Assembly: GCA_003635195.1 (NCBI GenBank) | Contig: PYIY01000012.1 | Span: 1 to 64,000, forward strand | Reading direction: 5' to 3' | DNA: 64,000 nt | Source of the DNA: Candidatus Poribacteria bacterium | GTDB lineage: Bacteria > Poribacteria > WGA-4E > WGA-3G | Shown: piece after piece, positions 56,684 through 64,000 of the stretch | Layout: each line of letters starts with the position of its first letter | How positions within the stretch are numbered: the stretch's first letter is position 1 | Notes under the pieces: generated by a model | What the model was told of the DNA's origin: nothing | The model's database searches: none | Seen by the model: only the letters and a program-made list of their open reading frames with translations | Translations under genes and position numbers: made by a program

Positions 56684-58966
56684 TCAGTCAGGATCCGGTA
56701 GACTATGGAACTCGAGGTTATCCTCCTCGTCAAGTGTAAAGGTTGCTGATCCAACACCTTGGACCCGGATGTGGAGAATACCCGCCTTGTCAATTTTGAT
56801 AGTAACATCGCGTGAACCCATTGTGCCTCCGCCGCTACCTGATGTGGAGGCACCGCCATTAGGATGTGTGAGCGTATATTCGTTACCAAATTTACTAATA
56901 CGATGGTTGTGCTTTTTTAACCAGTTTATTATCGCTTCGGCTTCTTCTGCTTTTCCTGCATATTCTATGGGGTTTTGGGGAGGCTCCAAGTTACTCTGAA
57001 ATTCTTTACCCATGTTATCCGTTGCTATCTTGGCGGAGATTTTATCCCAATCCCAGAGGAGAACCGTGCCATCCCAACTACTGCTTGCAAGCGTTTTCCC
57101 ATCGTGTGAAAACACCAACGTTTCTATGCCTTCCGTATGCCCAGAAAGGGTTCCCAGGTCATTGCCGGTATTCACATCCCATAATTGGATGAGGAGTCGC
57201 CAGTTTTTAGAATCAAGAAGGATTTTTCCATCCGGTGAGAAGGTCAACATAGTATTGAATCCACGATTGGTAGGAATTCGACCGCGTTCTTGTATACCTG
57301 TTTTCGTTACATCTGATAAGACAATGCCGTTTGGATGTCCATAAGCAAGGGTTTTCCCATCCGGTGAGAATGCCAATGCACTGGCATTCATGATATTGGG
57401 TGGTGCGATATCGCGCTGCGTGGTGACATCCCACACCCGTGTTTGGACGTGCATTCCATGCGTAGCAAGCAGCGATCCATTGGGTGAGTAGACTAATGTT
57501 CTTCCAAAGGGTTCTGCTGCGTTAAAGGCTAACAGTTCAAGCCCAGTGTTTATGTCCCACGCACGGATATTTTGACGAGGAATGCTAACAACGAGTATCT
57601 TGTTATCCGGTGAAAATGCGAGTGCATTCGTGTTGCCTTCAATATTCTGCCAAGGTCCGGAAACCTGCTCACCAGTGGTTATATCCCACAATTCGATGTT
57701 ACCGCGACCGGGTCCTCTCATACGGTATCCTGAACCGAGCGAATCAAATACAATTGTGCCACTACCGCCTCGACTGGCAAAGCGTGTGGCATCGTGTGAA
57801 AACGCGACGGGGCCAGTCAAATCATTCTTTGCTTTGGTGAAGGTCGTCAATTCTTGTGATGTTTTGAGGTTCCACACTTCAACAACGCCTGTGAACGCTG
57901 CAGTTGCAAGGGTAATTCCATTTTCTGCAAAAGCGACGGCTTTCACCCATTCTGTGTGTCCCGCGGTAAAGGTCAGGTGTTTTTGTCCAGTGTCAGGATT
58001 CCAGAATCGGATTGTCCCGTCGTAGCTGCCACTTGCCAATATTTTACCATCAAGGGTAAAGGTTAGCGTACAAATGCCGCTTGTATGTCCTTTGAGTGTA
58101 GTACGTTCGCGTTGAGTGTCCACATCCCAGAGTTTGATAACTTTACCCGCATCTCCTGTAGCGATGGTTTTTCCATCCGGCGAGAATGCCAATGCGGTGA
58201 CCGACGCTTCATGCCCTTTGAGCGTAGCAATTTTGAGACGTTTCTCGGTATCCCACAACCGCACTGCCTTGTCTTCACTTCCACTTGCAAGGATTTTTCT
58301 ATCCGATGAGAACGCCAATGCCAAAATATCTTGGTCCTCTGGATCATCACCCCAATCTTCAAACTGATGTTCCATAGTTGCATTCCATAGGCGAATTGTG
58401 CCATGTCTATCTCCAGCGGCGAAGGTGCTGCCATCTTTTGAGACTGCCACTGCATCGTATGACGACAGCTCTGTAACTATGTCTAACACTTTTTTGTGGG
58501 TGTCAACATCCCAATAGGTAATGTTACCAAATTTGTCCAGACTGATAAGTGTTGTGTTACCTTTGGCGAATGTCAGCATTGATATTGGTTGTGTTCCTTC
58601 AGGCAATGTGAGTGTTGATAGTTGACTATCGGTATCCAGATCCCACAACTGAATGACAGGATTCTCATGCCCACCGCTTGCGAGTATTTTTCCATCTGTT
58701 GAGAATGCGAGTGCGTTGACTTGTCCGGGGTGTTCTGTGAACAGTGCAGTCTCTTTTCCATCGGGTACATCATATAGCCACACCGCGACATCTGTTCCCA
58801 CAGCAAGGCGAGTGCCATCGGGTGAAAACCGCATGAGATTAATACCGCCTTTTCCGAGGCGTGCGATTGCGCCTTCGGGTAACCCGACTTTCGTATTGTC
58901 TTGTGCGCAAACGGTTAGAATAAGGGCGGCATTTAGCAGGAAAGTTGTAAAGAAAAAGTGTTTCAT
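56684..58966 (-). CDS. Secreted WD40-repeat protein with C-terminal extension (cluster copy C)
   Basis: 760 residues; signal peptide ending VCA-QD, then the same NTKVGLPEGAIARLGKGGIN opening and about 12-14 WD40 repeats. Unlike copies A and B it carries an extra 95-residue tail: a helix with AEEAEAIINWLKKHNHRI, a Gly/Ser-rich linker, then a small acidic beta domain ending FHSLPDPD. First gene of the WD40 run. A truncated ECF sigma factor lies 59 bases upstream on the same strand. Confidence 0.85.
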   Translation of the reverse strand: MKHFFFTTFLLNAALILTVCAQDNTKVGLPEGAIARLGKGGINLMRFSPDGTRLAVGTDVAVWLYDVPDGKETALFTEHPGQVNALAFSTDGKILASGGHENPVIQLWDLDTDSQLSTLTLPEGTQPISMLTFAKGNTTLISLDKFGNITYWDVDTHKKVLDIVTELSSYDAVAVSKDGSTFAAGDRHGTIRLWNATMEHQFEDWGDDPEDQDILALAFSSDRKILASGSEDKAVRLWDTEKRLKIATLKGHEASVTALAFSPDGKTIATGDAGKVIKLWDVDTQRERTTLKGHTSGICTLTFTLDGKILASGSYDGTIRFWNPDTGQKHLTFTAGHTEWVKAVAFAENGITLATAAFTGVVEVWNLKTSQELTTFTKAKNDLTGPVAFSHDATRFASRGGSGTIVFDSLGSGYRMRGPGRGNIELWDITTGEQVSGPWQNIEGNTNALAFSPDNKILVVSIPRQNIRAWDINTGLELLAFNAAEPFGRTLVYSPNGSLLATHGMHVQTRVWDVTTQRDIAPPNIMNASALAFSPDGKTLAYGHPNGIVLSDVTKTGIQERGRIPTNRGFNTMLTFSPDGKILLDSKNWRLLIQLWDVNTGNDLGTLSGHTEGIETLVFSHDGKTLASSSWDGTVLLWDWDKISAKIATDNMGKEFQSNLEPPQNPIEYAGKAEEAEAIINWLKKHNHRISKFGNEYTLTHPNGGASTSGSGGGTMGSRDVTIKIDKAGILHIRVQGVGSATFTLDEEDNLEFHSLPDPD

Positions 58967-59025
58967 TTTGTAATTTCCTTTCGATCGGTAAGGAGGCGGT
59001 TGGTTTCTTCGTGCTAAATTTACTT

Positions 59026-59148
59026 TCAGTATAAGGTGATCCGAACAAGTGCGTGAACCGACTTTTGGTGCTTTTTGACAAGTTCACTGAAGGCAGTATC
59101 ATCACCAGCAAGAACACGGTGGATAAGTTCAACATCAATATTTTTCAT
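59026..59148 (-). pseudogene. Truncated ECF sigma factor (N-terminal region 2 fragment)
   Basis: ATG 59148-59146 after a good GGAGG opens 40 codons: MKNIDVELIHRVLAGDDTAF, then SELVKKHQKSVHALVRI, ending with TGA at 59028-59026. The first 36 residues are the start of a sigma-70 ECF region 2.1 (polar helix, D-D-x-A-F, LV-K-H). The rest of regions 2 and 4 is missing, and I found no continuation in other frames. It is most likely a decayed gene next to the WD40 cluster. Confidence 0.7.
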
Positions 59149-59802
59149 AAATCACCTCCGATTGCCCTATAGTGACGCTTGTTAAGGGTAAATCGGTGCA
59201 TAATCATAGAAAAAAAATAAGAGAATTGAAGTCCCATCGTTGTTCTGCTTCATCACCCGAAAAAGTTTTTCGTCCAAAGACTTCTATATTAACGTGAGCT
59301 TGAGAAATAAATGAAGGATTCTTTTGTCCAAAGATAACCCTTTTGGTGTCAATGAAGTCGTCAATTTTTCACCAGAAGAAACGCGCTGATGTGTGTTTCA
59401 GATTGATTTATAAGGTCTCTTACCTTTAATTATAAACATGAAATCGGAAAAGTTAAGGGTAAATGTCATATTTTTTCGGAATTTGACGAAAAATATGCGC
59501 TGTGATTGTCCAATGAACAGTTCTGGCGAAAAAAATAGAGGAGATTAGATAGGTAGGCACCACTCCTATATCCGTCACCCCACCCTATGTGTACACTTCA
59601 ATTTTTATTATCAATCTCACATTTCATAGTCATTGAAGATGGCGCGAGGTGTCACATCAGTTGCTTGTATTATAGAGTCTACGATGGCGAAAACGGATAG
59701 TAGAATTTTAGATTTAACGCTGTTTGTTTGCTGGAGGTGGGTGAACAAAAGGCGGGCTGATGCGCCCGCCTGTGATGGAATTCGGTTTGAATGATACCGT
59801 TG
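59149..59802. other. 654-base region without genes
   Basis: A 13-base direct repeat GTTAAGGGTAAAT occurs at 59181-59193 and 59452-59464. The end holds the terminator of the next minus-strand gene. I see no coding potential or RNA gene elsewhere in it. Confidence 0.5.
59747..59770 (-). terminator. Rho-independent terminator of the gene at 59803-60387
   Basis: On the minus strand GGCGGGC (59770-59764) pairs perfectly with GCCCGCC (59757-59751) around a six-base loop, followed by TTTTG. Confidence 0.85.
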
Positions 59803-60387
59803 CTAATCGGTCTTGATGTCGCCCCAAGTTGTGGTTAAATTTCCAACTGGACTCACGGGGAGTTGCCCCTCTTCAACGAAGATCGTCCACATGATGACCG
59901 GGTCTCCGATAACCTCATCAATACCGAGCAACTCTACTTTGCCTTCTGGATACGGTTCATTGGATTTGTAGATAAAATACTCGACGGGTGGGTGTGGCGC
60001 ATCAAGGACCAGCGTTTTTTCTGTATCGGTATATCCGTCTGTAAACCAACCTTTTGGTTCTTGACCGCGATCTTCAGGGCGTTTATGACGGCTATCCCAT
60101 GCTTGGTAGACATAAGCCGGTCGGTCGATTTCAAACGTTAAGCGATAATCTTGGCCGCCAGGGCAGTCTGCTGAAGTGGAGACTTGTGTTAAGCCAATAA
60201 ATTCTTTCGGGATATTTGTAATCGTGTAGTTCCTATCGTGGAAAAATTTTCCCTTTTCTTCCAACGCAGTGGCTTGATAAGCACCGTTCTTATTGTCTTT
60301 TATATTCGTGACTTCCACCTTTTCGGCGAAGGCAATTAACGAAGCAACAAGGAACAGTGTCGCCATACAAACATAAATCAGTCTCAT
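59803..60387 (-). CDS. Secreted protein of unknown function with TTTWG tail (3)
   Basis: 194 residues from ATG 60387 with AAAGGAG upstream (an earlier in-frame ATG at 60417 lies before that site). Signal peptide ending AFA-EK, then a beta-rich domain (FEIDRPAYVYQAWDSRHKRP; WFTDGYTDTEKTLVL) that may be a small jelly-roll or lipocalin-like module; I do not recognise it. The end VGNLTTTWGDIKTD matches the tails of the two LamG proteins. It has its own promoter and terminator, so it is a single-gene unit. Confidence 0.75.
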   Translation of the reverse strand: MRLIYVCMATLFLVASLIAFAEKVEVTNIKDNKNGAYQATALEEKGKFFHDRNYTITNIPKEFIGLTQVSTSADCPGGQDYRLTFEIDRPAYVYQAWDSRHKRPEDRGQEPKGWFTDGYTDTEKTLVLDAPHPPVEYFIYKSNEPYPEGKVELLGIDEVIGDPVIMWTIFVEEGQLPVSPVGNLTTTWGDIKTD

Positions 60388-60464
60388 TTTGACACTCCTT
60401 TGTAGTTTGCTTTTCAAACTTCGTAGAAACCTTGAAAAAAAACACTGTTTGTGTAATACTTTAG

Positions 60465-60494
60465 ATTATACACCACTTTTCTCTAATTTATCAA
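60465..60494 (-). promoter_or_regulatory. Promoter of the gene at 59803-60387
   Basis: On the minus strand TTGATA (60494-60489) and TATAAT (60470-60465) are 18 bases apart, 78 bases before the ATG. Confidence 0.65.
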
Positions 60495-60589
60495 AGCAAA
60501 TTTTCGCGGATCTGGAAAGGGAGCATCCGGTTTTTTTAAGGTTCTTTTCTTTTCACTTAAGATGCCCGAGACCAGTCGCGAATTAACCA

Positions 60590-60665
60590 AAAACCTGCCT
60601 GAAACGTAGTGGAAGGGTTTTACTTGGGCGTTTCTTTAGCTCAGGAGGTCATATTTAAAAAAATG
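60590..60665 (+). repeat. Intergenic element with AACCTGCCTGAAACGTAGTG core ending in TTTAAAAAAATG
   Basis: The core at 60590-60616 is the same as at 10221-10246. AGGAGG (60643-60648) lies inside, and the element ends at the ATG (60663) of the Dabb gene. Confidence 0.7.
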
Positions 60666-60974
60666 GTTGAACATATTGTCCTACTTAAATTGAAATCGGA
60701 GGTTACCGACGCGCAACTGGAAATCTTGTCTGATGCGCTTTTGGGAATGGCTGACGAAATTCCCGGTATTGAGTCTATAACTGCTGGGACGAATAACAGT
60801 CCTGAGGGCAAGAGTCAGGGATACGCGTACGGTTTTATCGTCCGTTTCACAGACGAAGCGGCACGCGATGCCTATCTCCCGCATCCATTCCACCGTCAAG
60901 TAGCTGGTGAACACATCCGTCCGCTTGTTGAGGATGTCCTCGTTTTCGATTACTCCGCACCTACCAACACCTAA
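60663..60974 (+). CDS. Dabb (stress-responsive A/B-barrel) domain protein
   Basis: 103 residues from ATG 60663 (an in-frame GTG at 60609 would add residues encoded by the repeat). MVEHIVLLKLKSEVTDAQL, then GIESITAGTNNSPEGKSQGYAYG and RDAYLPHPFHRQV give the typical Dabb ferredoxin-like barrel with conserved His and the H-P-x-H motif. Members form dimeric alpha/beta barrels; roles vary and include ring-closing or degrading enzymes. The function here is unknown. Confidence 0.85.
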   Translation: MVEHIVLLKLKSEVTDAQLEILSDALLGMADEIPGIESITAGTNNSPEGKSQGYAYGFIVRFTDEAARDAYLPHPFHRQVAGEHIRPLVEDVLVFDYSAPTNT

Positions 60975-60999
60975 AGCGTGTAGCTTGGAACATTGTCCT

Positions 61000-61098
61000 G
61001 CAAGCCTCTATAGGCTTGCATCAGGAAAGCGGATATACGGAAAAGCACTAATTAACCAGAGTTTACCTAACCGAACCGCAAGGAAAATTAAAAATATG
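61000..61098 (+). repeat. Intergenic element with hairpin, ending at the start codon of the sulfatase-like gene
   Basis: GCAAGCCT (61000-61007) and AGGCTTGC (61012-61019) form a perfect stem, followed by GGATATACGGAAAAG and CCTAACCGAACCGCAAGGAA, then TTAAAAATATG. The final ATG (61096) starts the gene. Related to the element at 41113-41201. Confidence 0.75.
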
Positions 61099-62484
61099 AG
61101 TTGGAACATAGTTGTTGTTGTTTCAGATACATTACGAACCGCCTATCTCAGTCCTTATGGCAACGATTGGATTCAGACACCGAATTTGGCGCGCTTTGCC
61201 GAACAGAGTGTCAGATTTACGAACGCGCACCCAGAATGCTTACCAACCATACCGACGCGCCGTACCCTACATACCGGTAGACGTGCCTATCCGTTTAGTA
61301 CGTATACCCCCGTACCGTGGGACAATGTCTATACCCCGGGTTGGCAGCCGATGTCTTCCGATGAACCCGCAATCGCTGAATCGCTCGTCCGAAACGGGTA
61401 TCAAACCGGTTTTTTCGCGGATGTGCCGCACTATTTTGTGCCTGGGATGAACTTCACGCGCGGGTTCCGACAATGGCAGTTTGTCCGAGGACAAGCCGAA
61501 GACCGGTACCGCGGTGGTGCACATGCCGACCCTGCTTTGATCTCTCGATATCGCGGGAATCCAGAGCGTATCCGTGCGCACATTGTGAACGTTCAACCGG
61601 AACGTCCGGAGGAGACATGGCCCACCGCACGACTGTTCCGTTCTGCAATCGAATTCGTTGAACACAACCATCAAAACACACCGTTTTATCTCTATGTGGA
61701 CGGGTTCACACCGCACGAAACATGGGAAGCACCGATCCACTATTATGACCTTTACGGTAGCCGAGAGGATCGGGAGCCCATCTGTCTCAATCTGCCCTAC
61801 GGTTCACTCAAAGATGAGGAACTTGAGGCGCGACTGCCAAGTGTTAAAGCCAACTACGCTGGATTGGTAACTCTCGTGGATACGTGGTTTGGAAGGTTGG
61901 TGGATACGATTGATCGACTTGGGCTGCGTGACAACACACTCATCATTTTTCTCGCAGACCACGGCACCAACTTTGCAGAGAATCCAGACAAGGCGACCGG
62001 AAAACCTGCGAACTTTATGTATCCTGGCACAATGGACATCCCTATGATCGTGAGCCACCCGTCAGGGGTCAACGCCGGCACAACGTGTGATGAATTCGTC
62101 TATACGCTGGATGTGCCTGCTACTGTTATGGCAGCAAGTCAAGTTGAACCTGCTGGTGAGATTCAAGGGCAAAGTCTACTCCCACTTGTTGAAGGGAAAG
62201 ACGGTTTCACGTCGCGTGAATACTTAACCTGTCGTTATGTTAACTCTGTCTGGTATAAAGACGCGAAGAGTTGGTATTTCTCCAGCGTCGATTTTAATGA
62301 CGGTATCCGATTGTTTGACCTTGAAGCGGACCTCGACTGTCAGCACGACATCGCTGACAAAGGTGCAGAGCGGATCGCGCTTGCCCAAGAACGGATCTTA
62401 GCCGACGCAGGCGGACATCTGCCTCACTACAAGCGTCAGGGCAGAACAGACGCACTTGGCAGACCGCAGTTCGCAGAGGCGTAA
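61096..62484 (+). CDS. Alkaline-phosphatase-superfamily hydrolase, sulfatase-like with Thr at the nucleophile position
   Basis: 462 residues from ATG 61096. The sulfatase fold is clear: VVVSDTLRTAYLSPYG (metal Asp11), TPNLARFAEQSVRFTNAH, and LIIFLADHGTNFAE (metal Asp/His), then a C-terminal subdomain. The nucleophile motif reads T51-I-P-T-R-R-T-L-H-T-G, so aligning with C-x-P-S-R puts Thr in place of the formylglycine Cys. Cys48 is three residues away and not in register. Thr is the nucleophile in phosphodiesterase and phosphotransferase branches of this superfamily, so a phospho- rather than sulfo-substrate is possible. No signal peptide, so cytosolic. Confidence 0.8.
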   Translation: MSWNIVVVVSDTLRTAYLSPYGNDWIQTPNLARFAEQSVRFTNAHPECLPTIPTRRTLHTGRRAYPFSTYTPVPWDNVYTPGWQPMSSDEPAIAESLVRNGYQTGFFADVPHYFVPGMNFTRGFRQWQFVRGQAEDRYRGGAHADPALISRYRGNPERIRAHIVNVQPERPEETWPTARLFRSAIEFVEHNHQNTPFYLYVDGFTPHETWEAPIHYYDLYGSREDREPICLNLPYGSLKDEELEARLPSVKANYAGLVTLVDTWFGRLVDTIDRLGLRDNTLIIFLADHGTNFAENPDKATGKPANFMYPGTMDIPMIVSHPSGVNAGTTCDEFVYTLDVPATVMAASQVEPAGEIQGQSLLPLVEGKDGFTSREYLTCRYVNSVWYKDAKSWYFSSVDFNDGIRLFDLEADLDCQHDIADKGAERIALAQERILADAGGHLPHYKRQGRTDALGRPQFAEA

Positions 62485-62498
62485 TCTTTAGGAAAGGG

Positions 62499-62792
62499 AT
62501 GCACGTTATTAGCAAAAAGACACTGCGCGAATTCTGGGAACGATACTCTGACAGCCAAACGCCACTTAGACGTTGGTTTAAGCTTATTACCAAAAACTCG
62601 TTCGGGAATTTTACCGAATTACGCGCAGTATTTCTAAGCGTAGATTTTGTTGATAATTTTGCTGTGTTTAATATCGGTGGCAACAAGTATTGACTGATTA
62701 TTGCTATCCATTTCAATCGTAATAAAGTTTATGTTTGCAGTGTGTTGACCCGCGACTATTTATCGAACCCGCGTTTCTTATATTCGGAGTGA
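62499..62792 (+). pseudogene. HigB-type mRNA interferase toxin, broken by a nonsense codon
   Basis: MHVISKKTLREFWERYSDSQ, then PLRRWFKLI and VFNIGGNKY match HigB toxins of the RelE superfamily. At 62691-62693 TGA replaces the usual Arg codon (a single CGA-to-TGA change), after which the frame continues with LIIAIHFNRNKVYV and VLT, as in intact HigB, before diverging and ending at 62792. No HigA antitoxin gene follows. The toxin must be dead unless the stop is read through, which nothing suggests. Confidence 0.8.
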
Positions 62793-62858
62793 TTTCTGTG
62801 CTTTCTTCAGATATACACAGAGGTCCACCCCATTTGTAAAATAAGAGGAGATAACATA

Positions 62859-64000
62859 ATGAAAACGACACTATATTCGATAATAACGCTATTCGTTGTT
62901 TTAACACTTCCGTTTGCACAAAAAACCTCGGATGCTCTAACCAATGCGTGGAACGATTGGTTAGATAGACAAGCTGATTGGATAGTGGTGGATGCTTTAG
63001 AAGAGTGGCAAGAAAGGGATTTGATTGCAGAACTTGATGAGAGCATGCTGACATCCATCCGCTCGGGTATTCGCGCACAACTCAAGACACAAATTACTGA
63101 GACAAAAAAGAAGTACGCTTCACCTTACGACATGAATGGATATGGAATCGAAGCGACAATAGAAAACACAGGTCCTCGAAAACATTTTGGTCCCCAAACT
63201 GTTGACGCACTTATGGAATCGTTTCATGAGGAATATAGTACCGTGAGGCAGTATATCTATGGAGAGGTACATCTCAAAGAGTTAGATGCGAAGTACCCAC
63301 CGGATGAATGGATTCAGATGCTGCTTGATAAAGAAGTCGCTATTGCGGATAGCGATTTTTATTCGCGATTCTTGTCAATGCGGGAAAGCGTGGTAAATCT
63401 TGAAAACAAGCCAGAAGAGTGGACATCTGGAAAACATGGGATTTCACCAACAAACGACTTTCATACGTACAGAAACGCTTTTGTGAATCGGAAGGTTTGG
63501 GAATACCAACAAATGCGAGCAGCATTTCTAACCGATCCGAACATAATAGGTGGGTTCTTTGGAGGACCTGAAACACAAACCTTTTTCCCATACAAATCAG
63601 GGCGCGTCTACGTTAAAAGAGACGGAGACAAGTTCGCGTTTTCGGGAGAGAAACTTTCTCCAAAACAACAGTTTGAGCTGCTCTCTAAAGGCATAATTCC
63701 AGAAGGACATGAAATCATCTATCTTGATGAAAATTCAAATCTTCTTGATAAACCGCCAGTGCCTATTTCTCCCGAAGCACTCCTCAAAACTGGTATACCC
63801 GGACCACCGTGGGACGAAATTGCCCCGAACGGTCGCGCGTCAAAGGCACCGAGTGAAAAAACAACAACCGGTGAACATTTCCAAGTTCGCGTGGAGCATC
63901 CTGACCGGTTGATAACGCCAATTTCACGAATCTGGGAAACGCGCATCACCCGTAAAGTTAAAAACCAGGTCCAAGACCCGCGACCGGTGTTTGAGGTCCC
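62859..64000 (+). CDS. Large secreted protein of unknown function, N-terminal part (runs off the window)
   Basis: ATG 62859 with AGAGGAGAT just upstream opens a frame that is uninterrupted to the window end (380 codons). Signal peptide MKTTLYSIITLFVVLTLPFA. The mature part is charged and Trp/Tyr-rich (WNDWLDRQADWIVVDALEEW, then YGEVHLKELDAKYPPDEWIQ), without a motif that I recognise. It lies after the dead HigB gene. No function can be proposed. Confidence 0.75.
   Translation, partial: MKTTLYSIITLFVVLTLPFAQKTSDALTNAWNDWLDRQADWIVVDALEEWQERDLIAELDESMLTSIRSGIRAQLKTQITETKKKYASPYDMNGYGIEATIENTGPRKHFGPQTVDALMESFHEEYSTVRQYIYGEVHLKELDAKYPPDEWIQMLLDKEVAIADSDFYSRFLSMRESVVNLENKPEEWTSGKHGISPTNDFHTYRNAFVNRKVWEYQQMRAAFLTDPNIIGGFFGGPETQTFFPYKSGRVYVKRDGDKFAFSGEKLSPKQQFELLSKGIIPEGHEIIYLDENSNLLDKPPVPISPEALLKTGIPGPPWDEIAPNGRASKAPSEKTTTGEHFQVRVEHPDRLITPISRIWETRITRKVKNQVQDPRPVFEV

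Noticed and set aside
58839..59138. Minus-strand frame of 99 codons overlapping the sigma fragment and the WD40 start
   Set aside because: It runs through the ribosome-binding site and signal peptide of the WD40 gene in another frame and has no protein-like pattern.
60907..61095. Extended N-terminus of the sulfatase-like gene to 60907
   Set aside because: It overlaps the Dabb gene in another frame and is otherwise encoded by a dispersed repeat; ATG 61096 starts right at the conserved fold.
62691..62693. In-frame TGA of the HigB-like gene as another selenocysteine codon
   Set aside because: The position is an Arg in HigB proteins, not a redox Cys, and I see no SECIS-like hairpin after it. 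A nonsense mutation explains it.

Overview
The window looks like a chromosome segment of a diderm, Gram-negative-type bacterium. My best guess is a member of Candidatus Poribacteria, the lineage known from marine sponges and seawater. This rests on remembered family features rather than on any marker gene: large secreted LRR and WD40 proteins, dockerin-bearing sulfatases, a C-terminal PNPFNPETWIPY domain, LamG proteins ending in TTTWG, and extremely repeat-rich intergenic DNA. A lipid A gene set and a TonB protein confirm an outer membrane. I see no rRNA, tRNA, CRISPR array, integrase or intact transposase.

Layout. 1-453: start of a DUF1670-like gene (minus). 717-5405: two tandem secreted leucine-rich-repeat proteins. 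5761-26594: a surface-polysaccharide locus with a sugar epimerase, a MurJ-like flippase, four sulfotransferases, an O-antigen-ligase/polymerase-like protein, a glycoside hydrolase, three Tat-exported dockerin sulfatases, a Wzi-like outer-membrane barrel, a glycosyltransferase and a priming sugar transferase. Together they suggest a sulfated capsule or exopolysaccharide that is made, exported and remodelled here. 26599-28735: DUF983 protein, SDR oxidoreductase and TonB-like protein. 28971-29201: a SelW-like selenoprotein read through UGA. 29282-35981 (minus): lpxI, lpxA, an lpxC-fabZ fusion, mltG, ruvX and an AarF/UbiB kinase. 36237-42595: orphan DNA methyltransferase, PspA-like protein, ABC exporter, gamma-carbonic anhydrase, Gfo/Idh oxidoreductase and a small conserved protein. 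42782-47976: WD40 protein, E2 acyltransferase with two peripheral-subunit-binding domains, DUF2281-like protein and PcfJ-like protein. 48398-52860: two LamG proteins, then a three-gene operon of exported proteins led by a lipoprotein in which a peroxiredoxin-like domain carries an in-frame UGA (U-P-F-C) followed by a clear hairpin. 52857-58966 (minus): PD-(D/E)XK protein and three WD40 paralogues, with a truncated ECF sigma factor just upstream. 59803-64000: small secreted protein, Dabb protein, a sulfatase-like hydrolase with Thr at the nucleophile position, a dead HigB toxin and the start of a large secreted protein.

The strongest new observations are (1) two UGA-decoding selenoprotein genes with candidate bSECIS hairpins, one of them a fusion lipoprotein; (2) several families of short intergenic elements that end in TTTAAAAA(T/A)ATG, exactly at the start codon of six unrelated genes; (3) heptanucleotide tandem arrays that form inverted repeats between genes and supply stop codons, and in one case apparently a lipoprotein signal peptide; (4) a sulfotransferase/sulfatase-rich polysaccharide locus; and (5) a shared C-terminal TTTWG tail on exported proteins. 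All function calls come from reading the protein sequences by eye; no database search was possible.
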